A stretch of 38,807 nucleotides of DNA from Caballeronia choica. GTDB lineage: Bacteria > Pseudomonadota > Gammaproteobacteria > Burkholderiales > Burkholderiaceae. The position numbers were made by a program, and so were the translations under genes. The notes under the pieces are model-generated. The model made no database searches. It was not told where the DNA came from and saw only the letters and a program-made list of their open reading frames with translations. The stretch covers positions 1 through 38,807 of the forward strand of contig NZ_FCON02000073.1 of assembly GCF_001544535.1 (NCBI RefSeq), in the 5' to 3' direction. Below are positions 8,017 through 16,834 of this stretch, piece after piece (position 1 is the first letter of the stretch; each line of letters starts with the position of its first letter).

Positions 8017-8814
8017 GGTTTGCCTCGACCGGCATGGCTGCGATCGCCTGCTATGGCGGTGTGGCAAAGAACGGATGTTGCAACATGCTTTGCAACTGCA
8101 CCGCGCACTGTTCTTGTCTTGTCGCGCATCTGCGGGATGCCTCTTGGTTTGATTGTTTTGGCAGATTGAATCGTTATTAAGATGTGCTTTCGGTGCGGTG
8201 AGCAACATTGCTGTAAGTGGTGAGCTAATTTCATCTCCACGACACCCGCCAACGGGGCATTTAGAAGATTGGAGCCTCAAACAGTTGCCACGTGGCAGCG
8301 CGCTAAAGGCGTGACTTAATAGCAACTGTTGAAACGTTTGCCTTACCTTTGCTTCCGATTTTTTGAATGGACGCTTGACAGACGCGTGGTCAAGTGCAAT
8401 GCCCATGGGATTAACAAGAGTCGATCAGGTTTTACCCGGCATTAACGCGCTTACAGCTTCAGGCGAAGCGTGGACTGTGTGAGTTCGCACACAGCCCCGC
8501 TGTTCGCCGCAGTAATCTGTTGGCGAGAGAAAATGCCCATGGTAAAAAATAAGGCATTGTCGGAATGCGACTGTTCGTCGGCACCTGTCGACAGGCAGAT
8601 AAATACTCGGCGGTTTCAAACTGAAGTGCAACACGGAGTCTAGTGTTTAGAACCGTGAGGCTGGCTCGCTGAGGCGAGCGTGGCGGCGAAGACCTCGAAT
8701 GGAGAATGGAACGCGTGAGTCGCGCGAGGCCTACTCGGAGGCCGCCCTCTATAACGCGTTGTTCAATACGGGTGCGCGATGAATCGCGAAAACATCTTTC
8801 GGGGAAGCGTGCAT
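8017..8814. promoter_or_regulatory. Divergent intergenic region with an inverted repeat
   Basis: About 800 bases separate two divergent genes, room for two promoters and regulators. A perfect 9-bp inverted repeat, AACAGTTGC at 8280-8288 and GCAACTGTT at 8322-8330, lies near the middle and may be a protein-binding site. GGGGAAG at 8801-8807 is the ribosome site for the downstream gene. I see no convincing gene in the stretch. Confidence 0.4.
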
Positions 8815-11800
8815 ATGTACGCGCGCGAACCCCTTTTTCAAAATACACCGGAGCAAGTCGCTCAGTCACGCATGTCGCGCTTCACCGCGGCGCTGGAGGC
8901 GTTCACCGGCGAACATTTCGCGGACTACCCGGAACTGCATGCCTACTCGACGCGCGAATACCGCCGGTTCTGGCAGTGCTTCCTGAAGTGGACCGAAGGC
9001 ATGGAATGGTCGGGCAACGTGGAGCCGGCCTGCGTCGGCGACGAATGCGAGACCGCACGTTTCTTTCCAAACGTCGAACTGAATTACGCGCAGAGCCTTC
9101 TTGGTTCCAAGATCGCGCCGGACGACTCGCCGGCTTTGACCGCCCGTTATGCCGACGGCCGCCGCGAAGCCATCACGCGCGGCGATTTGCGCGACCGGGT
9201 CGCGCGCCTTGCGCAGTCGTTGAGCGAGCTCGGTCTGCGTCCCGGCGATCGGGTGGTCGCAATGATGCGCAACGACGCGCAAGCGATCATCACGGCGCTC
9301 GCCGTGACGGCGCTTGGCGCGACCTTGTCGACCGCGGCGCCTGAAACCGGCGTGCAGGCGATCCTCGACCGCTTCGCGCCGCTCGAGCCGCGCATGCTGT
9401 TCGCGCACACGATGCCGCGCTCGTTCGACACGTCGGGGTCGGTTGCCGCGCATGCCGTCGCGGTGGCCGACGCGTTGCCGACGCTGACCGACGTCATCTG
9501 CCTGGATGAAACGCCGCTGCCGAGCACGGTGAGCCGGCCTCAACACTCGCTGCGGGATCTCATCGTGCGCGGCAAGGCCACGGAATTCGAATGGCGGCGT
9601 TTTCCGTTCAATCACCCGCTTTTCATCATGTTCTCGTCAGGCACGACGGGGAAGCCCAAGTGCATCGTGCATGGTGCGGGCGGCACGCTACTCGAGCATC
9701 TGAAAGAGCACCAGTTGCACAGCGACTTCGGTCCCGGCGAAAAGCTCTACTTCCACACCAGCTGCTCATGGATGATGTGGAACTGGCAGTTGTCGGCGTT
9801 GGCTTCGGGTGTCGAGATCGTCACCTACGACGGACCGGTGACGGAGGTTGACGTGCTCTGGCGGCTCGTCGCCGATGAGCGCGTGACCGTGTTCGGCACG
9901 AGTCCCGCCTATCTGAAGATGAGCGAGGACGCGGGCCTCGAGCCCGGAAAGCAGTTCGGGCTGGAGGCGCTGTCCGCGATGATGTCGACGGGCGCCGTGC
10001 TCTACGACACGCAGTTCGAATGGGTGTGCAGGAACGTCAAGCCGCTGCGGCTCCAGTCGATTTCCGGAGGCACGGACATCATCGGCTGCTTCGTGCTCGG
10101 CAATCCGAACCTGCCGGTCCATGCGGGCGAAGCGCAGTGCAAGAGTCTCGGCCTCGATGTGCAGGCGTGGGACCAGGGTGCGTCCACCTTCATGACCGGC
10201 GAACTGGTCTGCGTGACTCCGTTTCCGTCGCGCCCGCTCGGCTTCTTCGGCGACGAAGACGGCTCCCGGTTTCACTCTGCCTATTTCAAGGCGAACCCCG
10301 GCGTGTGGACTCACGGCGACATCATCGAGTTTTCGGCGCAAGGATCGGCGCGCCTGCACGGGCGCAGCGACGGCGTACTGAACGTGCGCGGCATCAACGT
10401 GAGCCCTGGCGAGATCTATCGCATCCTGAGCGACATCGGCGAGATCCGTCAGGCGATGGTCGTCGCGCAGGCACCCGACGAGGCGAGCGGCACAGGCCAG
10501 CGCGTCGTGCTGCTGCTCGTGTTGCGCCAGGACGCACGGATGACCGCCGCGCTGGCTTCGCGCGTGCGGCGTGACCTGATGCGGCAGGGGTCGGCGGCAC
10601 TCGTGCCGGACGTGATCGCCGAAGTGGAAGCGCTGCCGTTCACGCATAACGGCAAGGCGTCGGAGGCGGCCGCGCGCGATGCCGTGAATGGCCTGCCGGT
10701 GCGCAACCTGTCGTCGCTGGCGAACCCGGGATGCGTCGGGAAAATCAGCGAGCATCCCGCACTTTCCCGCAAGCGTCGCGAGTTGCCGGAACCCGGCGAG
10801 TCGGCCGAGCAGGTGGAAATCTACCTGCGCGCGCTCTGGGAGCAGCTTTTCAGCTTCTCGCCGATCGGTCTCGACGACAACTTCTTCGAGCTCGGCGGTC
10901 ATTCGCTGCTCGCCGCGCAGATGCTCGCCGAAGTCAGGCGTGCAACCGGACGAACCCTGCCGCTTGCGACGCTCATCATTGCGCCGACCGTGGCACGGCT
11001 CGCGGCCGTGATCGTGGAAAAAGACGAGCAGGGCGTGCATCCCAACCTCGTGCCGATGCGCGCTGGGCGCGGGCGGCCGGTTTTCATGGTCCATAGCATC
11101 ACGGGTTCAGTGATGGAGTGCCTGACGCTCGCCGGCACGCTGCAAAGCGAGCGGCCCGTGTACGGCCTGCAGGCGCGCGGGCTCGATGGCGACGAAACAC
11201 CGCAGCGGCGCGTCGAGGAGATGGCGCGCGTCTATGTCAAGCAAATGCGCGCGGTGCAGCCGAGCGGTCCGTATGCGCTGGTCGGCTATTCGTTTGGCGG
11301 GCTGGTCGCGTTCGAGATCGCGCAGCAGCTGATCGCGGCAGGCGAGAAGATCGAGTTGCTGTGTCTGCTCGATACCTACGTGAATGAACGCTACCTGCCG
11401 TTGCGTGCGTGGGCGCGCTTCCAGTCCGAGGTCTTGGCGGAGCGCGTGCAGACGTTTCGCGCGCTGTCCGGGCGCGATCGCCTGGCGTACATGAAGGACA
11501 GGGTGTCCGGAGCCGCCGACCGGTTCCGTATGCGGCTCGGCAGGATGGCGCGCAAGCCCGCATCCGATACGCAGGGCCTGCCGCCAGTGCTGCTGCAGGT
11601 ACGCGAGTCGATGCGCGTCGCGATGGCGACGTATCGTCCGCGCCGCTATCTCGGCAGTCCGATTGTCTACGTGCGGGCGTCCATCAGGGAGGACGGGCAG
11701 GGCGATCCGCTCCCGGCATGGCAACGGGTCGCGAGGCTGGGCCTGCTGGTGAAGAACATCGACGGCGCGCATACCGATCTCGTTGTCGAGCCGAACCTAG

Positions 11801-11844
11801 CAACGGTGGCGAATACGCTTGCGCGCGGACTGGCCGGGGCGTGA
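8815..11844 (+). CDS. Adenylation (acetoacetyl-CoA synthetase-like), carrier and thioesterase fusion
   Basis: This 1009-residue protein has three domains. Residues 1-640 form an ANL adenylating enzyme of acetoacetyl-CoA-synthetase type, with MFSSGTTGKPKCIVHGAGG (P-loop), SGGTDIIGCFV and the hinge HGRSDGVLNVRGINVSPGEI. Residues about 665-740 are a carrier domain with FFELGGHSLLAAQ; Ser697 would take the phosphopantetheine arm. Residues about 750-1009 are a type I thioesterase with VHSITGSV, GYSFGG (Ser826) and GAHTDLV (His986). There is no condensation or ketosynthase domain, so it can only activate, tether and release or transfer one acyl or ketoacyl unit. ATG 8815 follows GGGGAAG; ATG 8779 is a weaker alternative. 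The substrate is unknown. Confidence 0.85.
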   Translation: MYAREPLFQNTPEQVAQSRMSRFTAALEAFTGEHFADYPELHAYSTREYRRFWQCFLKWTEGMEWSGNVEPACVGDECETARFFPNVELNYAQSLLGSKIAPDDSPALTARYADGRREAITRGDLRDRVARLAQSLSELGLRPGDRVVAMMRNDAQAIITALAVTALGATLSTAAPETGVQAILDRFAPLEPRMLFAHTMPRSFDTSGSVAAHAVAVADALPTLTDVICLDETPLPSTVSRPQHSLRDLIVRGKATEFEWRRFPFNHPLFIMFSSGTTGKPKCIVHGAGGTLLEHLKEHQLHSDFGPGEKLYFHTSCSWMMWNWQLSALASGVEIVTYDGPVTEVDVLWRLVADERVTVFGTSPAYLKMSEDAGLEPGKQFGLEALSAMMSTGAVLYDTQFEWVCRNVKPLRLQSISGGTDIIGCFVLGNPNLPVHAGEAQCKSLGLDVQAWDQGASTFMTGELVCVTPFPSRPLGFFGDEDGSRFHSAYFKANPGVWTHGDIIEFSAQGSARLHGRSDGVLNVRGINVSPGEIYRILSDIGEIRQAMVVAQAPDEASGTGQRVVLLLVLRQDARMTAALASRVRRDLMRQGSAALVPDVIAEVEALPFTHNGKASEAAARDAVNGLPVRNLSSLANPGCVGKISEHPALSRKRRELPEPGESAEQVEIYLRALWEQLFSFSPIGLDDNFFELGGHSLLAAQMLAEVRRATGRTLPLATLIIAPTVARLAAVIVEKDEQGVHPNLVPMRAGRGRPVFMVHSITGSVMECLTLAGTLQSERPVYGLQARGLDGDETPQRRVEEMARVYVKQMRAVQPSGPYALVGYSFGGLVAFEIAQQLIAAGEKIELLCLLDTYVNERYLPLRAWARFQSEVLAERVQTFRALSGRDRLAYMKDRVSGAADRFRMRLGRMARKPASDTQGLPPVLLQVRESMRVAMATYRPRRYLGSPIVYVRASIREDGQGDPLPAWQRVARLGLLVKNIDGAHTDLVVEPNLATVANTLARGLAGA

Positions 11845-11878
11845 AAAACGCCGGAGCCTGACGCGGTTCGTGCGCCGT

Positions 11879-11908
11879 GCGCCTGGGACGAGAATGCGTT
11901 CCAGGCGC
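11879..11908 (+). terminator. Hairpin after the adenylation-carrier-thioesterase gene
   Basis: GCGCCTGG (11879-11886) pairs with CCAGGCGC (11901-11908) about 35 bases after the stop codon. No U-run follows, so termination strength is uncertain. Confidence 0.4.
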
Positions 11909-11951
11909 GGCAAACATCGCCTTTCAACCACTGTTTTCACAAAACGCTATT

Positions 11952-11985
11952 CATGCCTCCGGCGGAAGTTTATCCCGGAGGCATG
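11952..11985 (+). terminator. Second, stronger hairpin
   Basis: CATGCCTCCGG (11952-11962) and CCGGAGGCATG (11975-11985) form a perfect 11-bp stem with a 12-base loop, followed by GTCGTTTCC. The two stacked hairpins together probably end the upstream transcript. Confidence 0.5.
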
Positions 11986-12512
11986 GTCGTTTCCGATTAT
12001 CCTTCATATGTTTTATAACACAAATCTACAGACGAAATACACGGCTGATTAAATATTCATAATATTAATAAGAATAAGAATTTCCCAATAATTGAATCGA
12101 CGTGTCAAGGAAATAATGTTCAGATGTACATTAGGTAACAACTACGAAGTAGAAGTTGCTTTTGTAATCTGATATGATTATTTAAATACGGTAATATTTT
12201 ACCGTCTAGCTTTGCTGACGATTCCTCATCGGCTTACATCGAGCCATCGAAGCGCAAGTCTGGCGAACCCCTTCCGGAAGACCTGCTTTACCGATCCAGA
12301 AGATCGTCTTTGCTCCTGCGGAGATTTCTTCGGGAATTCGCACGCACATGCGTATTGGCATTGGCCAATCACGCCGTGTAACGCGTTCGTTTGCGTTCGG
12401 GCTTTTTGCGCCCGTATATCGCTCGATCTCCATTTTTAAAACGCCTGTGCGGTTGATGCCGTATGTCACCGGCTTTCGGCTTTTCAATCGCACTGACAAG
12501 TTGGAAAGACTA
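11986..12512. promoter_or_regulatory. AT-rich intergenic region with palindrome
   Basis: Bases from about 12000 to 12205 are strikingly AT-rich compared with the rest of the window. The near-perfect palindrome ACGGTAATATTTTACCGT sits at 12188-12205. Plausible roles are promoter and regulator binding, possibly H-NS-type silencing, for the beta-helix lipoprotein gene. A frame open from 12348 would add 55 residues to that gene, but it is not supported by a ribosome site. Confidence 0.4.
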
Positions 12513-13667
12513 ATGTTTAAAAATACACCAGCTGCAAAATTCGAAGTTAGCGAAACTCAAGCCGCGGTACGTCGTAAATTTCTGACATCGTTATTGGCCG
12601 GTGGCGGCGCACTCGTGCTTGCCGCATGCGGTGGCGGAAGTGATACGTCCAATCTTGATTCAGTAGCGGACAGAAGCAGGCGTGGCGGCTCGAATTCAAA
12701 TTCGGGCGGCGCCAGCAGCCCGACCGGAGCGAGTGCGCCGACTGGTGCCAGTACGCCGGCGGATACCAATGGCGTTATTCTCGACACGTCTTTCGGCGTA
12801 AAGGGAGATGGAACCACCAATGATCGCGCTGCACTCCAGCGGGCTATCGATGGTTCTGTCGGGCAGATATTGCTGATTACCGGACAGAGCCGGATCGATT
12901 CGGCTGGCCTCGATCTGCGGACCAATAGCCACGTGCGTTTTGCAAGTGGCGCATCGATCAAGTTGTTGCCGCACAACACCGATACCTATGAAATCCTCCG
13001 GTTGTCGGATGTGAATAGCGTCACGCTCGAAAGCCCTTATCTCGACGGCAGCAAGGAATTGAATTCGGCGAAGTCGGGTGAATGGGGAATGGGGATTTCT
13101 CTCAATGGGGCAACGAACTGCACCATCACGTCGCCGACCACGATTAATTGCTGGGGCGACGGTATCTATATCAATAACAGCGATACAAAAAGCGGTTCGT
13201 ATAGCAAGAACATCACGGTCAATTCTCACCACGCGAGCGGATGCCGTCGTCAGGGCGTATCGATCATCAGCGGCAGCGGGATCGTATTCAATAGTCCGCT
13301 GTGGGAAAACATCTGTGGGACGCAACCCGGCGCCGGTCTCGATATCGAACCGAACGACAATACCGCTATTCTTCAAAATATCCAGATCGTCAGCCCGACG
13401 ACGGCCAATTGCGCGGGAGGCGGGATCCTCATCTACTTTGGAGCTTTCCCCGGTCCGGTCAGCAAGACGGTCAGCATCAGCATTACCAATCACACGGACA
13501 CGACGAGTCCTGGCGGCTCATTCAACGTCCAGGGTCTCAAGCTGAATGGCTACGTCGTCAACGGGTCGATTACCAGCGCCAATCCGGTCTGGAAACGGGC
13601 GATGAGCCTGGAAGACTGGGACAAGGGTGGCCCGACGGTGACAGTGACCAACGCGCACATCGGGTAA
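12513..13667 (+). CDS. Pectate-lyase-3-like beta-helix lipoprotein
   Basis: A 384-residue protein starts at ATG 12513 after GGAAAG. The N-terminus has twin arginines (VRRKFLTSLLAGGGALVL) and a lipobox AAC at about residue 38-40, so it should be lipid-anchored. A Ser/Gly/Thr/Pro-rich linker follows. The domain begins with FGVKGDGTTNDRAALQRAID, the hallmark entry strand of Pectate_lyase_3/right-handed beta-helix enzymes acting on polysaccharide. Conserved stretches include DGSKELN, TTINCWGDGIYINN, HHASGCRRQGVSIISG and GLDIEPND. It closely resembles the gene at 25133 but is separately localised. A lyase, hydrolase or epimerase acting on the cluster's polymer is inferred. Confidence 0.8.
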   Translation: MFKNTPAAKFEVSETQAAVRRKFLTSLLAGGGALVLAACGGGSDTSNLDSVADRSRRGGSNSNSGGASSPTGASAPTGASTPADTNGVILDTSFGVKGDGTTNDRAALQRAIDGSVGQILLITGQSRIDSAGLDLRTNSHVRFASGASIKLLPHNTDTYEILRLSDVNSVTLESPYLDGSKELNSAKSGEWGMGISLNGATNCTITSPTTINCWGDGIYINNSDTKSGSYSKNITVNSHHASGCRRQGVSIISGSGIVFNSPLWENICGTQPGAGLDIEPNDNTAILQNIQIVSPTTANCAGGGILIYFGAFPGPVSKTVSISITNHTDTTSPGGSFNVQGLKLNGYVVNGSITSANPVWKRAMSLEDWDKGGPTVTVTNAHIG

Positions 13668-14297
13668 TGTAGGTTTTCGCCCGTGGGCGCGATGCCGCAA
13701 CGGATCGCGCCTTCGCCATGCTCGGGCCTTGCCGGCATCCCATGCGCCTGCGCTGGGGTTGCTGGCGGCTCGCAGCACTGCCGCCGCGTCGACCAATAGG
13801 GCCGGCAGGCGGTTCCTTTCGCTGCTACCTGAAGGCAGCGGGCCGCTCGTCTCCACGGCTGCGCATCGCGACAGCTCCGCGAGCCGTTCGCCCAAGCAAA
13901 CCTTTCGTCACGACCTGAGCGCCAGACTCAAACGACCGCTCCGGCTACATGCGCATTTCACCCCGCCTCTCAGACAGTAATACGGCGATTCGCCGTGCAT
14001 ACTGCTGCCAAATAGCCTATCCGCCGCCCTCGCAATCGATTGCGCAAAACCATAATCGGTCTGGTAGGACATTATATGGTTTTCCCTATTATACAAAAGC
14101 CAATTTCCACTTTCGAAAGGTGCGTCAGGCCGCTTTGGTGAATGTTCTCTATCCTGCTTATCTCGATAACGCCTGGGATTAATTTGTGTGCACTATCGCG
14201 CATACTTGGCAATCCCTTGTGCCGTATCGTTGCGTCTGAGAAAAGGGCAATTATAAACAAATCGCCCCGGGGAATGTTTTCCAAAGGAAAAATAACG

Positions 14298-14336
14298 ATG
14301 AATAGTTCAAGACCAGCCGCCGCTCCAACCAGCTAA
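14298..14336 (+). CDS. Possible 12-residue leader peptide
   Basis: ATG 14298 follows AAAGGAAA with an 8-base spacer and encodes MNSSRPAAAPTS before TAA. It is followed 13 bases later by a compact hairpin. A ribosome-controlled leader upstream of wzc is plausible, but such a short frame may also be chance. Confidence 0.3.
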   Translation: MNSSRPAAAPTS

Positions 14337-14349
14337 TTCGTAGATAAGC

Positions 14350-14365
14350 CTTCCCTGCCGGGAAG
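14350..14365 (+). terminator. Hairpin with T-rich tail in the leader
   Basis: CTTCCC (14350-14355) and GGGAAG (14360-14365) form a 6-bp stem with a TGCC loop, followed by TTTCTTC. It resembles a weak intrinsic terminator or attenuator between the leader peptide and wzc. Confidence 0.4.
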
Positions 14366-14431
14366 TTTCTTCGAGCCGATTTCTCATCCTGCGATCAATC
14401 CCATATTGGTCGCGCGCGGAACGAGAGGGGC

Positions 14432-14455
14432 GCGGATTCCCTTGCGGGAATCCGC
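14432..14455 (+). promoter_or_regulatory. Ten-base-pair hairpin upstream of wzc
   Basis: GCGGATTCCC (14432-14441) and GGGAATCCGC (14446-14455) form a perfect stem with a TTGC loop, 42 bases before the wzc start. No T-run follows. It may act as an mRNA structure, a pause site or an operator. Confidence 0.45.
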
Positions 14456-14497
14456 TTGCCTGCGCGGTCATAGAAAATCACGTGACGAGACGTGTCC

Positions 14498-16741
14498 ATG
14501 AAACATAAAAATCAAGCGTCAGAGGCATTATTCGAACGTAACGATGAATTCGATCCTGGATCGATCATCGACACGCTGATGAATCACCGCGTGATGATCG
14601 CCGTGACGACAATGCTCTTCATCATGATGGGCGGTCTTTACGCGTTCTGCGCTACGCCTGTCTATCGAGCGAGTATCTCGATCAAGGTGGAGGACAACAC
14701 CCCGACCACACTGCCGGATGCGAAAGACCTGGTGCGCAATGCATCGTCGATGTTCGAGGAAAAATCTTCGGCTGAAGGCGAAATGCAGATCCTGAGATCG
14801 AAATCCATCGCCATGGAAACGGTGGATTCGCTCAAGCTCTATATTGACGCCGGGCCGAAACGCTTTCCGGTGATCGGAGGCGTGATTGCGCGTTACAACG
14901 ACACACGCCTGACGCCAGGACTCTTTGGCTGGGGCGGCTTCGTCTGGAGCGATGAAGCAATCAGCGTGGCGACGTTTGAGGTTCCCAAGAAAGAGGAAGG
15001 CGCCGGGTACACCGTCACCGCTTTGTCCGGCGGCCAATACCAGTTGCGCGGGCCGGGGCTGGAGCAGCCGGTCACCGGACGGGTCGGCGTCCAAGAGCAA
15101 TTCGAAAGCAGCCACGGACCGGTCACGTTGCTGGTGAGCAAGCTCGATGGCGAGAATGGGGCTGTGTTCAATCTCACGCGGCACTCGCGCCAGCAGACGC
15201 TCGAGCAGTTGCAAAAGCGCCTCCAGATCGACGAGCAAGGGAACAAGTCCAACGTGCTTGGCGTCCTGCTTGAAGGAAGCGATCCGGTTCTGGTGAGCAC
15301 CGTACTCAACGAGATCGGCAAAGAGTATGTGCGGCAAAACGTGAACCAGAAGGGCGCCAACGCCGAGAAGTCGCTGAACTATCTTGAGCTGCAGCTGCCG
15401 GCCGCGAAGCACCAGATGGAGCAGGCGGAGGAAGCCTACAACGCTTATCGCAACAGTCACGGTCTCCTGGACGCGGACGAGGAGGGCCGGCTCATCTTGA
15501 GACAGGCCACCGAAGCGGACTCGCGCCTCTACGACCTGAAGCGCCAGCGCCAGGACCTGACCGCTCGCTTCTCGCCCACGCACCCGAGCGTCGCGGCGAT
15601 CGACCAGCAGATCGCCAGCACCAACAAGTACGTCGAGACGCTCGCTTCACGCGTCAGGGCCATGCCGGCGGCGGAGCAGGGTGCGCTGCGCCTGATGCGG
15701 GACATGCGCGTGAGCTCCGACATGTACGCGGCGTTGCGTAGCAACATCGAAACCTTGCGGCTGGTCAAGGCCGGGAAGTCCGCGTCCGTGCAATTGCTCG
15801 ATACCGCGGACGTCCCCGAGCGCCCGGTCAAGCCGGTGAAGTCGCTGTTACTGCTGGTCGCGGCGGTGCTGGGGCTGTTCATCGGTGTCGGGCTCGCCTT
15901 CGTGCGCGACTACCTGTTCAAGGGCGTGGCCGATCCCGAAGAGCTGGAATCGCGCACCGGCCTGAGCGTGTACGCGACGATCCCGGTCAGCGACCGTCAG
16001 GACGAACTGACAAGGAAGATGGCCATCAAGGGTCCCGAGAAGCTGGCTCTGGCTTTCCAGTATCCGAAGGACCCGGCTGTAGAAGCGCTGCGCACGATGC
16101 GCGCATCGCTGCAATTCGCGCTGAACGGGGACCGCAACAATGTGGTGATGCTCGCGGGACCGTTGCCGGGTATCGGCAAGTCGTTCCTGTCGGCCAACCT
16201 CAGCACATTGCTGGCCGCAGGCGGAAAGCGCGTGCTGCTGATAGACGGCGACTTGCGCCGCGGCCATCTGAACCAGTACTTCGGTTTGCAGCGCGGCCCC
16301 GGACTTGCAGACCTTGTCGCCGGTACTCGTTCGCTCGAAGACGCCGTGCACAAGAACGTTCTGCCGAATCTCGATGTCCTGCAGTGCGGAGACTATCCGA
16401 AGGACCCGGCCGAGTTGTTGTTGAGCCGCCATTTCAAGGAGACCATCAGCGCCGTTTCAGAGCAATACGACATTGTCTTGCTCGACGCGCCCGCCATCCT
16501 CGCCGTCTCCGATACTGCGACCATGGCGCCCGTCGCCGACTCGATCTTCCTGGTCGCGCGCTTCGCCGATACGCGTGCTGGCGAGATATCGGAATCGGTC
16601 AAGCGCCTGGCGCAAACCGGCTCGAAAGTGGAAGGCATCCTGCTGAACGGATTCAAGGTGAACCGCGGCAATTACGCCCAGTCACGCCGGTACGGCGGCT
16701 ACGCATACGAGGCGTACTACTCCGACTCGGTCACGAAATAA
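14498..16741 (+). CDS. wzc: Wzc-like polysaccharide copolymerase and tyrosine autokinase
   Basis: This 747-residue inner-membrane protein controls chain length and export of Wzy-type polysaccharide. It has a Wzz domain with TM1 about 32-51 (VMIAVTTMLFIMMGGLYAF) and a long periplasmic coiled-coil part (LEQLQKRLQIDEQGNKSNV region). TM2 lies about 450-470 (LLLLVAAVLGLFIGVGLAFV). The C-terminal BY-kinase has Walker A GPLPGIGKS (Lys561), Walker A' VLLIDGDLRRG and Walker B IVLLDAPA. It ends in a tyrosine cluster, YAQSRRYGGYAYEAYYSD, the autophosphorylation site. ATG 14498 fits the GAGA upstream; GTG 14492 is possible. It heads the polysaccharide operon, but no Wzb phosphatase or Wza is nearby. Confidence 0.92.
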   Translation: MKHKNQASEALFERNDEFDPGSIIDTLMNHRVMIAVTTMLFIMMGGLYAFCATPVYRASISIKVEDNTPTTLPDAKDLVRNASSMFEEKSSAEGEMQILRSKSIAMETVDSLKLYIDAGPKRFPVIGGVIARYNDTRLTPGLFGWGGFVWSDEAISVATFEVPKKEEGAGYTVTALSGGQYQLRGPGLEQPVTGRVGVQEQFESSHGPVTLLVSKLDGENGAVFNLTRHSRQQTLEQLQKRLQIDEQGNKSNVLGVLLEGSDPVLVSTVLNEIGKEYVRQNVNQKGANAEKSLNYLELQLPAAKHQMEQAEEAYNAYRNSHGLLDADEEGRLILRQATEADSRLYDLKRQRQDLTARFSPTHPSVAAIDQQIASTNKYVETLASRVRAMPAAEQGALRLMRDMRVSSDMYAALRSNIETLRLVKAGKSASVQLLDTADVPERPVKPVKSLLLLVAAVLGLFIGVGLAFVRDYLFKGVADPEELESRTGLSVYATIPVSDRQDELTRKMAIKGPEKLALAFQYPKDPAVEALRTMRASLQFALNGDRNNVVMLAGPLPGIGKSFLSANLSTLLAAGGKRVLLIDGDLRRGHLNQYFGLQRGPGLADLVAGTRSLEDAVHKNVLPNLDVLQCGDYPKDPAELLLSRHFKETISAVSEQYDIVLLDAPAILAVSDTATMAPVADSIFLVARFADTRAGEISESVKRLAQTGSKVEGILLNGFKVNRGNYAQSRRYGGYAYEAYYSDSVTK

Positions 16742-16834
16742 CGCGCGCTCGAGCTCTGAGGCAAGGTCGTACTGAACCTTGCCCCAAGGCCTCGAGAAAG
16801 ACGCGTGTCCATAAAAAATGGGGAGCAACAAGTC

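Larger units (their letters stand above)
13668..14497 (+). promoter_or_regulatory. Long leader region of the polysaccharide operon
   Basis: More than 800 bases lie before wzc. The first 400 hold nothing recognisable. From 14298 there is a 12-codon reading frame and two hairpins, listed separately, in the order expected for an untranslated leader with attenuation. No JUMPstart/ops element was seen. Confidence 0.4.

Noticed and set aside
9766-11094. A 442-codon minus-strand open frame
   Set aside because: It lies entirely inside the adenylation-carrier-thioesterase gene, with His/Arg-rich composition and no motif. The plus-strand protein is unmistakable.
12348-12512. N-terminal extension of the beta-helix lipoprotein
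   Set aside because: The 55 added residues would push the signal peptide inside the protein. ATG 12513 has a ribosome site and places the lipobox correctly.
14200-14235. Possible second sigma-54 promoter before wzc (TTGGCAATCCCTTGTGCC)
   Set aside because: The GG to GC distance is one base too long for a -24/-12 promoter.
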